From Lachnospiraceae bacterium (GTDB lineage Bacteria; Bacillota; Clostridia; Lachnospirales; Lachnospiraceae), in assembly GCA_910575555.1 (NCBI GenBank), contig CAJTFX010000025.1, positions 1 through 64,000 of the forward strand: DNA of 64,000 nucleotides, written 5' to 3'. A program made the position numbers and the translations under genes. The notes under the pieces were generated by a model. It did not search any database, was not told where the DNA came from, and saw only the letters and a program-made list of their open reading frames with translations. The stretch's first letter is position 1. Every line of letters starts with the position of its first letter. Below are positions 50,865 to 60,860 of this stretch, piece after piece.

Positions 50865-52286
50865 ATGGCTGGGACATTTATACTGGGCGAAACCAAGGTA
50901 AGGCCTGGTACCTATTATAACATCCAGAAAGGGGACGATCTGGAGGAAGTCATTCTGGAAGGAGTGACTGCAGTCCTGTTTCGGGCGGATTTTGGCCCGC
51001 TCAACACAATCGTAGAGTTGGAAGCTGGAGAATCTTATGAAGAAGTCTTTGGAAATGGGCTGACAACAGATGCCATCCGTGAGGCGGTGGAAGGCGGAGC
51101 GAAGACGGTCCTTGCCTGCCGAATTGGGAACGGCGGTGCGCCGGCAAAGGTTACGTTGAATGACGCAGACGGAGAGGAAGCCGCAGTGATTTCCGCAAGG
51201 CACCCAGGGGATAAGGAATTTTCTGTTTCCATACGGGAAAAACTTTCTGATGCCTCTCGGAAGGAATGCATCATTTATTCCGGAACACAGGAATTTGAGA
51301 AAAAAGAGTTTGAATCCGGCGAAGGGGAAACTCAAAAACTTGTCACCGCCTTGGAATCTTCGGAAAATTTCTGCGCGGAGCTGAAAGAGGGGAAGGAGAA
51401 TGCCCTGCTGGCGACCGTTTCCCAGGAGCCTTTCACAGGTGGGAGCAATCCGCAGGTGACGGCGGCGGATTATTCCAACGGGTTTGTGCAGGCGGAGGCG
51501 CATGAGTTTAATACTATTTGCGTTGATACAGAAGATCATGAGATCCATCTGCTTTTGGCAGCGTTTGTTAACCGGATTTTTGAAACAGGACTTTTGGCTC
51601 AGGCGGTGGTTGCGGAAAAACATACTACAGACCTGGAAACCAGACAGAATCATGCGGCCGCATTTAATAACGAAAAAATGAATTATGTGCTGAATGCGCA
51701 TATGAAAGAGTTGGGCAGGGATGGACAGGAACGAGAGATCGACGGTTACCAGACGGCAGCGCGCCTTGCAGGGATGATAGGCGCAATCCCTTCTAATCAA
51801 AGTCTCACCCATTCCGTAATTGACAGCTTTACAGAGATGCTGGAGAAACTGACAAACACGCAGATGGTTCAGGCGGAAAAAGAAAAAGGCTGTATTGTTT
51901 TCAGTCATAATAAAGAGAAAAAAGTCTGGATAGACAGCGCAATCAATACATTAATTACCCCGTCAGAGAACCAGGACAATGGATGGAAAAAAATCCGCCG
52001 GGTGAAGACGCGTTTTGAGCTGATGCGTCGGATCAATGCTGCCGTGGATGCGCTGGTGGGAAAGATTGACAATGATAAAAATGGCCGGAGCACCATAGTC
52101 AGCCGAATCCAGGACATTGGGAAAAGCATGGTGGAGGAATCCAAACTGAATGCGTTGGAAGCCTCTGAAAGCACCGCTTATCCTGCTGACGTGGACAGCG
52201 CATGGTTTGACATTAACGTCATTGATAAAGATTCCATGGAACGGATTTACTTGACGTATACGTTCCAATTTAGCACAAATGAATAG
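50865..52286 (+). CDS. Contractile tail sheath protein (XkdK-like)
   Basis: The 473-residue protein has the sheath layout: RPGTYYNIQKGDDLEEVILE, GNGGAPAKVTLND in an inserted domain, AARLAGMIGAIPSNQSLTHS, and a conserved C-terminal end MERIYLTYTFQFSTNE. It defines the phage as a myovirus type. AAGGAGG precedes ATG 50865. It contracts around the tube during infection. Confidence 0.9.
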   Translation: MAGTFILGETKVRPGTYYNIQKGDDLEEVILEGVTAVLFRADFGPLNTIVELEAGESYEEVFGNGLTTDAIREAVEGGAKTVLACRIGNGGAPAKVTLNDADGEEAAVISARHPGDKEFSVSIREKLSDASRKECIIYSGTQEFEKKEFESGEGETQKLVTALESSENFCAELKEGKENALLATVSQEPFTGGSNPQVTAADYSNGFVQAEAHEFNTICVDTEDHEIHLLLAAFVNRIFETGLLAQAVVAEKHTTDLETRQNHAAAFNNEKMNYVLNAHMKELGRDGQEREIDGYQTAARLAGMIGAIPSNQSLTHSVIDSFTEMLEKLTNTQMVQAEKEKGCIVFSHNKEKKVWIDSAINTLITPSENQDNGWKKIRRVKTRFELMRRINAAVDALVGKIDNDKNGRSTIVSRIQDIGKSMVEESKLNALEASESTAYPADVDSAWFDINVIDKDSMERIYLTYTFQFSTNE

Positions 52287-52297
52287 GAGGTGTAATA

Positions 52298-52765
52298 ATG
52301 CCAGGTGTGAGAAATGTGAGGGCTGCCGGTGACGCCAGGCATGCGAGAACCGGGAAAGATGGGCTGTTTTTTGATAAGGATGGCAATATCCTTGCATCGG
52401 TGGAATCTTTTACGTCAAGCGCGACTTATAATAACGCAAAGTACACTGTGCTAGGGGATGGGCAAGAACATGAAACGGCAAACACTTTTTCTGTGAGCCT
52501 TACCATGACACAGATTGTAGTGGAGAGTGATAAATTCATTAAGGAGCTCATTAGGGCAATGAGCGAACAGGAAATGCCAGTGTGGGGATTTAGAGGATCT
52601 CTTAAGGGAAGGAATGGATCCGAAGAAATTGTGGTGTATGACGAATGCATCCCTTCCGGCCAGATTGACATTCAGAATGTTTCGGTGGGTGACGTTATCA
52701 AGCGGAACTGGAATTTCTTTGCAAATCAGGCACCAAATCTTCAGAGCGAACTTACTATTATATAA
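52298..52765 (+). CDS. Tail tube protein (XkdM-like)
   Basis: The 155-residue protein contains NVRAAGDARHARTGKDGLFF, ESFTSSATYNNAKYTVLGDG and VSVGDVIKRNWNFFANQAPN, matching XkdM-type tube proteins that follow the sheath. AGGAGGTG precedes ATG 52298. Confidence 0.85.
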   Translation: MPGVRNVRAAGDARHARTGKDGLFFDKDGNILASVESFTSSATYNNAKYTVLGDGQEHETANTFSVSLTMTQIVVESDKFIKELIRAMSEQEMPVWGFRGSLKGRNGSEEIVVYDECIPSGQIDIQNVSVGDVIKRNWNFFANQAPNLQSELTII

Positions 52766-52789
52766 TTTCAAAAAATAGGAGGAAATGAG

Positions 52790-53383
52790 ATGGAACAGAA
52801 AGAATTTAAACCGGGAGTAACCATAAGCGGGGTGGATGCGGCTTTAACCCAGGAAAAGGAAGAGGAAAACTTGAGGGAGGAAAACGTGGAAGAGGTGGAA
52901 TGCGATCCGGAAGAGGATATGGAACAGCTCCGGGCGCATGAAGAGGATTTCATTCAAGGGCTCATTAATGCCGCAGGATACCACCAGGAAGAGAAACAGC
53001 GGATTGAAATTGTCCGGGAAGGAAAATTGTTATTTGCTTTCCGCATCCGCCCTCTGTCGGAAGAAGAATATGAACGATGTAAGAAAAAAAATACCAAGTA
53101 TGTACGGAACAAACGGCTTGGCACGACGGTGCCAGAAGAGACGTTTGTAGTGAAATACCGGGCGTCCATAATTTATCAGGCTACCGTTATGGAGGATCGC
53201 GAAAGCCTGTGGGATAATCACGATGTTTGGGATTCCATGAAATCCATGGGTCTTCCAGTTATGAATGGGCTGGATGTCATTGAGTATTCCTTGAAAGCGG
53301 GAGAAAAGGACAAGGTCATAGAAGCCATCGACAATTTGAGCGGCTATGGAGATTCTAATTTGGAGGAAGTTATAAAAAACTGA
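52790..53383 (+). CDS. Tail assembly chaperone, short form (XkdN-like)
   Basis: The 197-residue zero-frame product is acidic at its N-terminus and has FRIRPLSEEEYERCKKKNTK and VVKYRASIIYQATVMEDRES, as in XkdN. It binds the tape measure during tail assembly. The stop TGA (53381-53383) directly follows a slippery heptamer, so a longer form is made by -1 frameshifting. AGGAGG precedes ATG 52790. Confidence 0.82.
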   Translation: MEQKEFKPGVTISGVDAALTQEKEEENLREENVEEVECDPEEDMEQLRAHEEDFIQGLINAAGYHQEEKQRIEIVREGKLLFAFRIRPLSEEEYERCKKKNTKYVRNKRLGTTVPEETFVVKYRASIIYQATVMEDRESLWDNHDVWDSMKSMGLPVMNGLDVIEYSLKAGEKDKVIEAIDNLSGYGDSNLEEVIKN

Positions 53384-53532
53384 TTGAGGCAGGCGGCAAA
53401 ACCTGCCTGCTCCATCAAATTTTTCAAAAAACCGGCATGACACCGGATGAATTTTATGAGAAAAGCCCCGGGGTGCAGAAATTTATGCTGGTTTCCATGC
53501 AGGTTGCGCTAAATCCACCAGAAAGGAGTTAG
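53374..53532 (+). CDS. -1 frameshift extension of the tail chaperone
   Basis: Slippery A-AAA-AAC (53374-53380) is in the correct phase (ATA AAA AAC). After a -1 slip the reading continues LIEAGGKTCLLHQIFQKTG and ends VSMQVALNPPERS at TAG 53530-53532. A hairpin AGGCAGG/CCTGCCT (53387-53393, 53402-53408) begins six bases after the heptamer. The extension has no own start and lies exactly before the tape measure gene, as in gpG-gpGT of lambda. Confidence 0.88.
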   Translation, partial: KKLIEAGGKTCLLHQIFQKTGMTPDEFYEKSPGVQKFMLVSMQVALNPPERS

Positions 53533-53536
53533 GAAG

Positions 53537-56500
53537 ATGGCTGCTGAGACAATCCGGATTGAAATTCCCATTGAGGCACTGGATAAAACAGAGCCGTCTC
53601 TATCCCAGGTTATACGCAACTTTGGCAAAATGGAAGCCGCTGCAGACCAGGCGGGAGCGGCTTCCCAGCGGGCCGGGGGTCGGGTGTCCCAATTTGACCG
53701 TTCTGTTGAAAGGACCCAACGCACTCTTTCTAAATGGGTGAAAGATAAATATGAAGTCCTCTTGGAAGCTAGGGACCGGATTTCACCTATGCTGAACACA
53801 TTGAGAAGCGGGATGAAAGCCTTTGCAGGCAGAACCTGGGATGTGACTATGAAGGCGAAGGATCTTGTGACGGCTCCGGTAAGGGGGATCTTAAACCTTT
53901 TGAAAAATCCAGTGTTCCAGGCAGGGGCGGTGCTTGGGATAAGCATCGGTCTGACGGACACCATACATACATTCCAAAGTTTTGAAGCCGCCATGTCTCA
54001 GGTGGAAGCCATAAGCGGCGCAACAGCGGCGGATATGGGGAAACTTACAGACAAGGCGAAGGAAATGGGAGCCACAACGAAATTCACAGCGACGGAAGCG
54101 GCATCGGCCTTTAATTACATGGCCATGGCTGGTTGGGAAGCTGAGGACATGATGGGCGGAATCGAAGGCATTTTAAACCTTGCAGCCGCATCCGGGACGG
54201 ACCTTGCGCAGACGTCCGATATTGTGACGGACGCGCTGACCGCTTTCGGAATGCAGGCGAATGAGGCGGGGCATTTTTCCGACGTGCTTGCCGCAGCGTC
54301 TTCCAAGTCAAACACCAATGTGGCTCTTATGGGCGAGACCTTTAAATATGCCGGGGCCATGGCTGGAACGCTGGGCTATTCCATTGAGGATGTGGCCCTG
54401 GCCACTGGACTGATGGCGAATGCCGGCATCAAAGGAAATATGTCAGGAACCGCCTTGAATTCCATTTTCACCAGGCTTTCCACCAACACTAACGGGGCAA
54501 CGGACGCCCTGAACGGTTTGGGGATCGCCTATTTTAATGCCGATGGTTCCGCCAGAGCTTTTGGCGAAATCATGAAAGAGCTGCGGACGGCCACGGCTGA
54601 TTACACAGATGAGCAGAAAGCAAATCTTGCCAACACAGTGGCGGGCACATATGCGCAGAAAGGTTTCCTGGCCATCTTAAACGCTACGGAAAAAGACTAT
54701 GAAAAGCTGTCTTCGGCAGTGAACAATGCAGACGGGGCGGCTGGCCGGATGGCGGAAATCATGATGGACAACCTGGATGGAGCCATCACTCTTTTGCAAA
54801 GCGCAACGGATGGAGTGAAGCTGTCCTTTGGGGAAAGGTTGGCCCCTTATGTCCGGGGAGTTGCGGAATGGCTGACAGAATCCATGCCCATGGTGGAGAA
54901 AGCGTTGGACAGCCTGATGGATACCGTGGACAAACATGTGGATGCAGCCCGTCGTAAACTGGACGGGATTGTAAAATCGGAGGAATGGCAGGACGCGGAT
55001 TTCTTCGGAAAAGCAAAAATTTTATGGGATGACTTCATTGTGGAGCCATTTGGCGAATGGTGGAACGGCACCGGGAAAGCGAAGATTGCAGATATTGCCG
55101 GTGATATCGGATCCGGCCTTGGAACTGGCTTAAGAACAGGAATCATGACGCTGCTTGGCATTGACGTATCTAACACACTGGACGAAGGGGCAAGCATTGG
55201 AGCTTCTTTTGCCAGAGGCTTTTCGGAAGGATTTGATGTAAGCGCCATAACTTCCAAGTTGGGTGAGGCGCTGAAAGGGTTATTCTCCAATGCGGCGAAA
55301 TTGTTGCCAGGCGGTGAATCTGCAGATTTATCTTCTTTCTTTTCTGCAGCCCTGTTGATGAAGATGGCGAAACCAATGATTGGCATGGGCCGTGGGGTGT
55401 ATTCCCTTGGAAAAGGGCTGTTCGGAGCTCCGGCGGGAGGAGGCGCATCCCTGATGGGAAGCCTGATTGGATCGGCTGGAAACGCAATGGTCAGTGGTTC
55501 AGGCCTACTGGGAATGCTGGCGAATGTTGGGTATGGGTTGTCAGGAGGCAGCGGTACAGCAGGAATGTATTTTGGCAATATGGCGGGTGCAATGTCTGGT
55601 GGTTCCGCTGCGCTTCTTGGTGCAGGTGCCACAGCAGGCGGACTAGCAGGAGGAGCAACAATTATTAGCGGCGGTATTGATTTTTATAAAGCATTAAAAT
55701 CTGAGAACAAAGAAGAAGCGGCTGCATATGGTGAATCAGGGGCCTGGAAAACAATGGGGGTTGGCGCCGGCGCACTGGCTGGGGCTTCTATTGGAGCTAT
55801 GTTTGGAGGAATTGGAGCGGTGCCTGGAGCTTTAATTGGAGCCGGAATCGGCGGCATTGCCGGTTGGGTGAAAGGCAATAAAGTCAAGGAGGAATACCAG
55901 GAAAGCGTTGAGGAAATGCAGATGGAAGCTGAAAAGGCGCAGAAAGTATTTGAGGCCACTGGGTTTGAAATTGATGATGTGAAATTCCGGAATGAAGCTC
56001 TTATGGAAATGTTGGAAGACACAGAAGTGGCAACGGAACAATTTGCGCAGTATTTCCAGGAATCATGTGCAGATGTCATGAAAAATGCTTTTGGAGATAT
56101 GAAGTTGTCCCTAACGGAAATAAAAGAACTGGCGGGGGATCTGACCTTTGGCGGCATGGCCGAAGGGCTGGATGCCTTCCGTGCTGCAGCGGAAACTGCA
56201 GAAGGTTCCCTCATTTCTTTCAAAAATGCTGGCTCTGCGCTTGCAAAACAAAACTGGAATGCAAACCTTGGGCTGAAACTATCTGCAGAGGATCAGGAAG
56301 GGTACCGGGAATCCATTGACAGTTACGTTACGTCTGCTCAGGATTATCTGAAAGACAGCCATTATGAGGCGACAGTGGCATTGAAACTTCTGACTAAAGG
56401 GGATGACGTAAAAGGGCTGGATGCCATGTATGGAGATTATGAGACGCAGGTTAATGAAATCCAGGCAGAAATGCAGAGAGTTCTGTCAGAATCATTGACC

Positions 56501-57952
56501 GATGGCATCATTTCCACGGAAGATGTTCTTACTGTAAAAATTGGCGATACGGTGATGGAGATAAATGAGGCGGATGCGATTGCACAGTTGCAGGAGCAGA
56601 TTGCGGAAATTACTGAAAAAGTGTCACATGCGGAAGAAAATGCAGGATTTGAAAGCCTGAAAATTAAGTATGGCGGCGCAGCTTTAGATGCAGACACTTT
56701 TACACAGCTTCAGACGGAATTGCAGGAGAACGTCGCACAGTCACAACAGACTTATGATGATGCATTAAGAGTGTCTCTCAGGAACATTAACCTAGAGTTG
56801 GAGGAAGGGGCTATCTCTCAGGAAGAGTACGATAATTTATATCAACAGTTGGAAGAAGGATATAATGGGCAGGTAGGTTCCATGGCCCTCCGGGTGGAAG
56901 AGTTTCAGCTTGACGCAATTGCATCCGCATTTTCAAAGGAACTGGACGGCATATTGCCAGAGCTGCAAGGAAGTATGACGGAAAAGCTGAGCCAGGCCAT
57001 GAATCATGCCCTGGCGGTAAAACCGGACGTTTCTGAATGGGACACTTCTTTCATGGCTGGTATGTTTGATTTAGACGGGCTGGAAGGAGAAGTTCAGAGG
57101 AACTTGGAACAGCTGCTGAAATCAACCGCAGCAACAATTCCTCAAAGTTATGCCTCAGCGTTGAATGAAAATATGCTTACCACAGTCCCTTCTATGGAAG
57201 AAATGATGGATTCTCAGGAGATGCTTTCCCCGTACAGCAAGGCCGGCAACACTTATGGGACTACAATGACAACGGGGATTCAGCAAGGGATTGAGGCAGG
57301 GAGCCCGCAGCTTCGCAGTTCCGCGGAACATGCAGTGACAAATGCATTTAATACGCCATTTAGTGTGACCGCAAAAGTAAACATTACTCCGGATTATAAC
57401 CTGACTGCCGGTGCAGGGGCGGTCGGCTCAGCGCTTGCGTCCATGCTTTCCAAAGGTGGAAACAACATAGGCAAAGGAAATGGAAAGATAGGCGGACACG
57501 CATCCGGCGGCTATGTCAGCGGAGGTCCGCAATTATCCTGGTTGGCGGAAGAAGGATATGGGGAATTTGTTATACCAACAAATCCAAGCCGTCGCGCCAG
57601 GGCATTGGAACTTTATGAGCAGGCAGGAGCTGCATTAGGGGTGTCCGCTCATGCGGATGGAGGTTATGTGGGAACCCCTATATTCGGGGACAATGAAAAC
57701 AATGACACCGGGGATGCGGCACAGCCATACATTCCTGTGGATTCCAGCATGGAGCCTAGCATTTCAAGCGCTCCAGTACAGATAAACGTAAATTTGGCGC
57801 CTGAGATTGTAATTAATAGCAGTGATGGGCAGAGTGAAGCAAGCATTGTACAGGCAATCCGGAAGCATATGCGTGAATTGGCGGATGAGGTTGGCGGTGA
57901 AATCGCAGGGATGTTGATGGAAGTGTTTGGCAATGCGCCCCTGAAAGGATAA
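53537..57952 (+). CDS. Tail tape measure protein
   Basis: The 1471-residue protein has an N-terminal coiled part, the TP901-type core (MSQVEAISGATAADMGKLTD, KEMGATTKFTATEAASAFNY, GMQANEAGHFSDVLAAASSK, AGTLGYSIEDVALATGLMAN), hydrophobic Gly/Ala segments around 640-790 (AGASIGAMFGGIGAVPGAL) and a C-terminal GGYVSGGPQLSWLAEEGYGE, typical of tape measures. It sets tail length. AAAGGAG precedes ATG 53537. Its length predicts a long tail. Confidence 0.92.
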   Translation: MAAETIRIEIPIEALDKTEPSLSQVIRNFGKMEAAADQAGAASQRAGGRVSQFDRSVERTQRTLSKWVKDKYEVLLEARDRISPMLNTLRSGMKAFAGRTWDVTMKAKDLVTAPVRGILNLLKNPVFQAGAVLGISIGLTDTIHTFQSFEAAMSQVEAISGATAADMGKLTDKAKEMGATTKFTATEAASAFNYMAMAGWEAEDMMGGIEGILNLAAASGTDLAQTSDIVTDALTAFGMQANEAGHFSDVLAAASSKSNTNVALMGETFKYAGAMAGTLGYSIEDVALATGLMANAGIKGNMSGTALNSIFTRLSTNTNGATDALNGLGIAYFNADGSARAFGEIMKELRTATADYTDEQKANLANTVAGTYAQKGFLAILNATEKDYEKLSSAVNNADGAAGRMAEIMMDNLDGAITLLQSATDGVKLSFGERLAPYVRGVAEWLTESMPMVEKALDSLMDTVDKHVDAARRKLDGIVKSEEWQDADFFGKAKILWDDFIVEPFGEWWNGTGKAKIADIAGDIGSGLGTGLRTGIMTLLGIDVSNTLDEGASIGASFARGFSEGFDVSAITSKLGEALKGLFSNAAKLLPGGESADLSSFFSAALLMKMAKPMIGMGRGVYSLGKGLFGAPAGGGASLMGSLIGSAGNAMVSGSGLLGMLANVGYGLSGGSGTAGMYFGNMAGAMSGGSAALLGAGATAGGLAGGATIISGGIDFYKALKSENKEEAAAYGESGAWKTMGVGAGALAGASIGAMFGGIGAVPGALIGAGIGGIAGWVKGNKVKEEYQESVEEMQMEAEKAQKVFEATGFEIDDVKFRNEALMEMLEDTEVATEQFAQYFQESCADVMKNAFGDMKLSLTEIKELAGDLTFGGMAEGLDAFRAAAETAEGSLISFKNAGSALAKQNWNANLGLKLSAEDQEGYRESIDSYVTSAQDYLKDSHYEATVALKLLTKGDDVKGLDAMYGDYETQVNEIQAEMQRVLSESLTDGIISTEDVLTVKIGDTVMEINEADAIAQLQEQIAEITEKVSHAEENAGFESLKIKYGGAALDADTFTQLQTELQENVAQSQQTYDDALRVSLRNINLELEEGAISQEEYDNLYQQLEEGYNGQVGSMALRVEEFQLDAIASAFSKELDGILPELQGSMTEKLSQAMNHALAVKPDVSEWDTSFMAGMFDLDGLEGEVQRNLEQLLKSTAATIPQSYASALNENMLTTVPSMEEMMDSQEMLSPYSKAGNTYGTTMTTGIQQGIEAGSPQLRSSAEHAVTNAFNTPFSVTAKVNITPDYNLTAGAGAVGSALASMLSKGGNNIGKGNGKIGGHASGGYVSGGPQLSWLAEEGYGEFVIPTNPSRRARALELYEQAGAALGVSAHADGGYVGTPIFGDNENNDTGDAAQPYIPVDSSMEPSISSAPVQINVNLAPEIVINSSDGQSEASIVQAIRKHMRELADEVGGEIAGMLMEVFGNAPLKG

Positions 57953-58791
57953 TGATTATGAGCAGCGAAACAGGCATAATTCATGGGAAAGGACAGACAG
58001 TGTTGCGCAGGAAAGGCCCGATTAATGAGGGCAAGCGGAAGAAAAGAACGTCAGACTCTTACCTGATGGAAAAAATACCAAAGAAAAAAGCCAGCATTAA
58101 TATTAAGCTGGTTACGGCTGGGAAGAAAAAGAAAAAATTCGTCTTCCCGGCCCTTCCTGAGAAGATTACATGTAAAAGCGCAGCAAAATACCAGAGCTTT
58201 GACATTTTGTCTAAAGGGACTGTAAAAATTCCCAAAGGCACGGAAGTAAAGGAAGTCTCTTGGGAAGGGGAATTCTTCGGGAAGTCGAAGAAAAAAGAAG
58301 CGATTGTAAAAAAGTCAGCATGGAAAAAGCCCTCAGCCTGCGTAAAAACGTTGGAAAATTACATGAAAAAAGGCACTGTGTTGAATCTGATCGTAACAGG
58401 GATCGGGATTAATTTGGACGTCACAATTTCCTCTTTCCAAACAGTGAATTACGGTGCTTATGGGAATGTCCGGTATTCCATCACTTTTGTGGAAAAAAGG
58501 CCCTTGAAAATATACACCACAAAGGAGAAGAAGAAAACTCGGAAGAAAAAAACGAAGTCTAGGAATGAGGCGGATCAGACCCAGGAATCGGCCGATTCCT
58601 CTTATACAGTAAAACAGAATGACACACTCTGGAAGATTTCTCAGGAGCATTATGGCTCCGGGGCGCAGTGGACAAGAATTTATGATGCGAATGCTGGAAC
58701 CATAGAAGAGGCGGCGAGGCGGAACGGCAAATCCAGCTCCGATCACGGGCATTGGATTTACGCTGGGACAACGCTGACCATTCCTGCATAA
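57952..58791 (+). CDS. LysM-containing tail protein (XkdP-like)
   Basis: The 279-residue protein is basic at the start, has a central beta domain (FPALPEKITCKSAAKYQSFD, SYxIxFVEKRPL-type end YSITFVEKRPL) and a C-terminal LysM (SYTVKQNDTLWKISQEHYGS, ending WIYAGTTLTIP). LysM would bind peptidoglycan or the hub during tail assembly. The start overlaps the tape measure stop (TAATG); ATG 57958 is an alternative. Confidence 0.82.
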   Translation: MIMSSETGIIHGKGQTVLRRKGPINEGKRKKRTSDSYLMEKIPKKKASINIKLVTAGKKKKKFVFPALPEKITCKSAAKYQSFDILSKGTVKIPKGTEVKEVSWEGEFFGKSKKKEAIVKKSAWKKPSACVKTLENYMKKGTVLNLIVTGIGINLDVTISSFQTVNYGAYGNVRYSITFVEKRPLKIYTTKEKKKTRKKKTKSRNEADQTQESADSSYTVKQNDTLWKISQEHYGSGAQWTRIYDANAGTIEEAARRNGKSSSDHGHWIYAGTTLTIPA

Positions 58792-58801
58792 GGAGGCTGG
58801 T

Positions 58802-60046
58802 ATGATTGATTTATCGAATTTGCAGTACCGTTTAGTGGTTGTCGACGAAAAAGGGAAGCGTTCTAAGATACATGATTATGTGGAGAACCTCGGTTGGGAG
58901 GAAAATGAAAGGGAGCTTTCCACCCGACTGTCTTTTACCGTGAGGAATGATAAGACTTCAAAAGGGCGCCTGTCAAGTATGATAAAGCCGGGCTGTCTGC
59001 TTATTGTCTCAGCCACGGACGGAGTTTCCCTGGACCGGGAAGTGGCCAGAGGGTATGTGAACTCCTGGAATCCTTCTGTGCAGAACGGGGGAAGGGAATT
59101 AAAATGCGTTTGTTATGACGACCTTTATCATTTGCAGAAAAGTCAGGAGAACCTCTATTTCCCCTCCGGAACAGGAACAAAGTCGATTATTTCTGGCATC
59201 CTGCAGGCTTGGGGGCTCTCCTTGGAAAAATACGAAGGGCCAGATGTGGCCCATGGAAAATTGAAATTTAATAATCGCTATCTGTCAGACATCCTTTTAG
59301 AGCTTCTCGACGACGCAGTAAAAAAAGGCGGGCAAAAGTGTATCCTGCACGCCGTGAAAGGAAAAGTAGAAATTGTTCTTAGGGGAGGAAACGACAATGT
59401 TTATATTTTTAAAGGGGACAACATTAAGTCTGTCAGTGAAAGCAGGAGCATTACTGACCTAGTTACCCGGGTGACGGTGGTAGGACAGGCAGATGATGAA
59501 GGCAAGAGCAGTGTGGAGATGACGCTGGACGGTCTCACAAACTATGGAATCCGCCAGAGGATTTACACCCGTGGTTCAGAAGAAACCTTGGAGGCGGCAA
59601 AGTCTGCAGCCCAGGAAATTTTGAATGAAGACGGAACCATTAAAAAAGACGTTACCGTCCAGAGCCCGGATGTTCCCGTGATTCGTAAAGGAGATCGGGT
59701 TGAACTGGAATCCGGTCTGTCAAAAGGAAGCTTTTACGTGAAGAGCGTCCGCCATGATGCGGATTCCTGCAGCATGACTATGGAATTGGAGAAAACAGAA
59801 AGGGAGATCGTTAAAAAAGACACCTCAAACACGGCGAAGGAACATAATGTAGGAGATATCGTAAATTTCCATGGAGGGACGCATTATTACTCTTCTTATC
59901 CGGGGGCTAAAGGATATGCAGCAAGCCCAGGGCCAGCGAAAATAACAAAAAAGAACGGTTCCGGAAAGGCGCATCCATGGCATCTGATCCACACAGACAG
60001 CGCAAGCAATGTGTACGGCTGGGTGGATGACGGGACGTTTGACTAA
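58802..60046 (+). CDS. Baseplate hub protein (XkdQ-like) with SH3-type end
   Basis: The 414-residue protein resembles XkdQ/YqbQ: LEWEE-like VENLGWEENERELSTRLSFT, KCVCYDDLYHLQKSQENLYF, KSIISGILQAWGLSLEKY and SGLSKGSFYVKSVRHDADSC. The last 75 residues (VGDIVNFHGGTHYYSSYPGA, WHLIHTDSASNVYGWVDDGT) form an SH3-like cell-wall-binding module. It should bind the central hub. Confidence 0.82.
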   Translation: MIDLSNLQYRLVVVDEKGKRSKIHDYVENLGWEENERELSTRLSFTVRNDKTSKGRLSSMIKPGCLLIVSATDGVSLDREVARGYVNSWNPSVQNGGRELKCVCYDDLYHLQKSQENLYFPSGTGTKSIISGILQAWGLSLEKYEGPDVAHGKLKFNNRYLSDILLELLDDAVKKGGQKCILHAVKGKVEIVLRGGNDNVYIFKGDNIKSVSESRSITDLVTRVTVVGQADDEGKSSVEMTLDGLTNYGIRQRIYTRGSEETLEAAKSAAQEILNEDGTIKKDVTVQSPDVPVIRKGDRVELESGLSKGSFYVKSVRHDADSCSMTMELEKTEREIVKKDTSNTAKEHNVGDIVNFHGGTHYYSSYPGAKGYAASPGPAKITKKNGSGKAHPWHLIHTDSASNVYGWVDDGTFD

Positions 60047-60115
60047 GGCAACTCGAAAAGGCATTTGACGGAACGATTCCCCATAAAAACTGGGAATAAA
60101 GAAAGGAGGCGCAGG

Positions 60116-60382
60116 ATGGCATATGAAGGTAATTCCGGAATAAGCAGGCTGGCAGCAGTGTTATCAGAACGGATGCGGAAAGAATCGGAATCCCCGCTGA
60201 TTGTGGACTTCGGGGAAGTTCTGGAAGACGGAAGCCTGGTGACAAACACCTTTCCAGCGCCAGTTCCGAAAGGTGAGTATTCCATGTTAGGGAGCCTGGA
60301 GCCTGTTAGCCCGGGAAGCAGGGTGCTGGTGGCCTGGGTTTTTAGCGAAGCGGTGATTCTGGGAACAGTAAAAAGCTCTTAG
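60116..60382 (+). CDS. Small baseplate protein (DUF2577/XkdR-like)
   Basis: The 88-residue product is beta-rich (PLIVDFGEVLEDGSLVTNTF, SRVLVAWVFSEAVILGTV), an OB-like fold common for this small baseplate family. ATG 60116 follows AAAGGAGG. It lies between the hub and the DUF2634 gene as in PBSX. Confidence 0.7.
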   Translation: MAYEGNSGISRLAAVLSERMRKESESPLIVDFGEVLEDGSLVTNTFPAPVPKGEYSMLGSLEPVSPGSRVLVAWVFSEAVILGTVKSS

Positions 60383-60397
60383 AGGAAGGGAGATTAT

Positions 60398-60835
60398 ATG
60401 GCAGGGACATTGTTTCCGGTGTTTGAAGTTCCGGAGATTGTGGAAGAAAATGAGGAATACGACACCCAGTATAAAAGAAGCGCGAAATGGGACGCAGAGG
60501 TAGGAGATTTCGTGAGAGACGGGGCAAACCGTATAGTGGAATGCAATGGAAGAGAAGCGTTTATGATCTGGTGCTATAAAGCGGCGCAGACGGAACGCTA
60601 CGCATGCTTGGCTTATCCGTCGGAAATCGGCGCAGAAATGGAAGAGGCCATGGGTGATGACGATGAAATGACCGTTGAATCCATGGTGGAGCGGACCATT
60701 ACAGACGCGCTTCTGGTAAATCCCAGGACAGAAGCTGTCCAGGATTTTGAATTCTCCTGGGATGGGGATGAAATGCATTGCCGGTTTCAGGTAAAGGGGA
60801 TAGAGTGGGAAGAACTTATCACGATTACAATATAA
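60398..60835 (+). CDS. Baseplate wedge protein (DUF2634/XkdS-like)
   Basis: The 145-residue protein contains NRIVECNGREAFMIWCYKAA and TERYACLAYPSEIGAEMEEA, diagnostic of the DUF2634 family, equivalent to gp25-like wedge components. AGGAAGGGAG precedes ATG 60398. Confidence 0.82.
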   Translation: MAGTLFPVFEVPEIVEENEEYDTQYKRSAKWDAEVGDFVRDGANRIVECNGREAFMIWCYKAAQTERYACLAYPSEIGAEMEEAMGDDDEMTVESMVERTITDALLVNPRTEAVQDFEFSWDGDEMHCRFQVKGIEWEELITITI

Positions 60836-60860
60836 ATGCAGTGGAAGGAGGCGGAAATGG

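Noticed and set aside
50565-51908. 447-codon minus-strand frame opposite the sheath gene
   Set aside because: It lies wholly antisense to a well-supported structural gene, has no start signal and a Phe/Arg/Cys-rich mirror composition.
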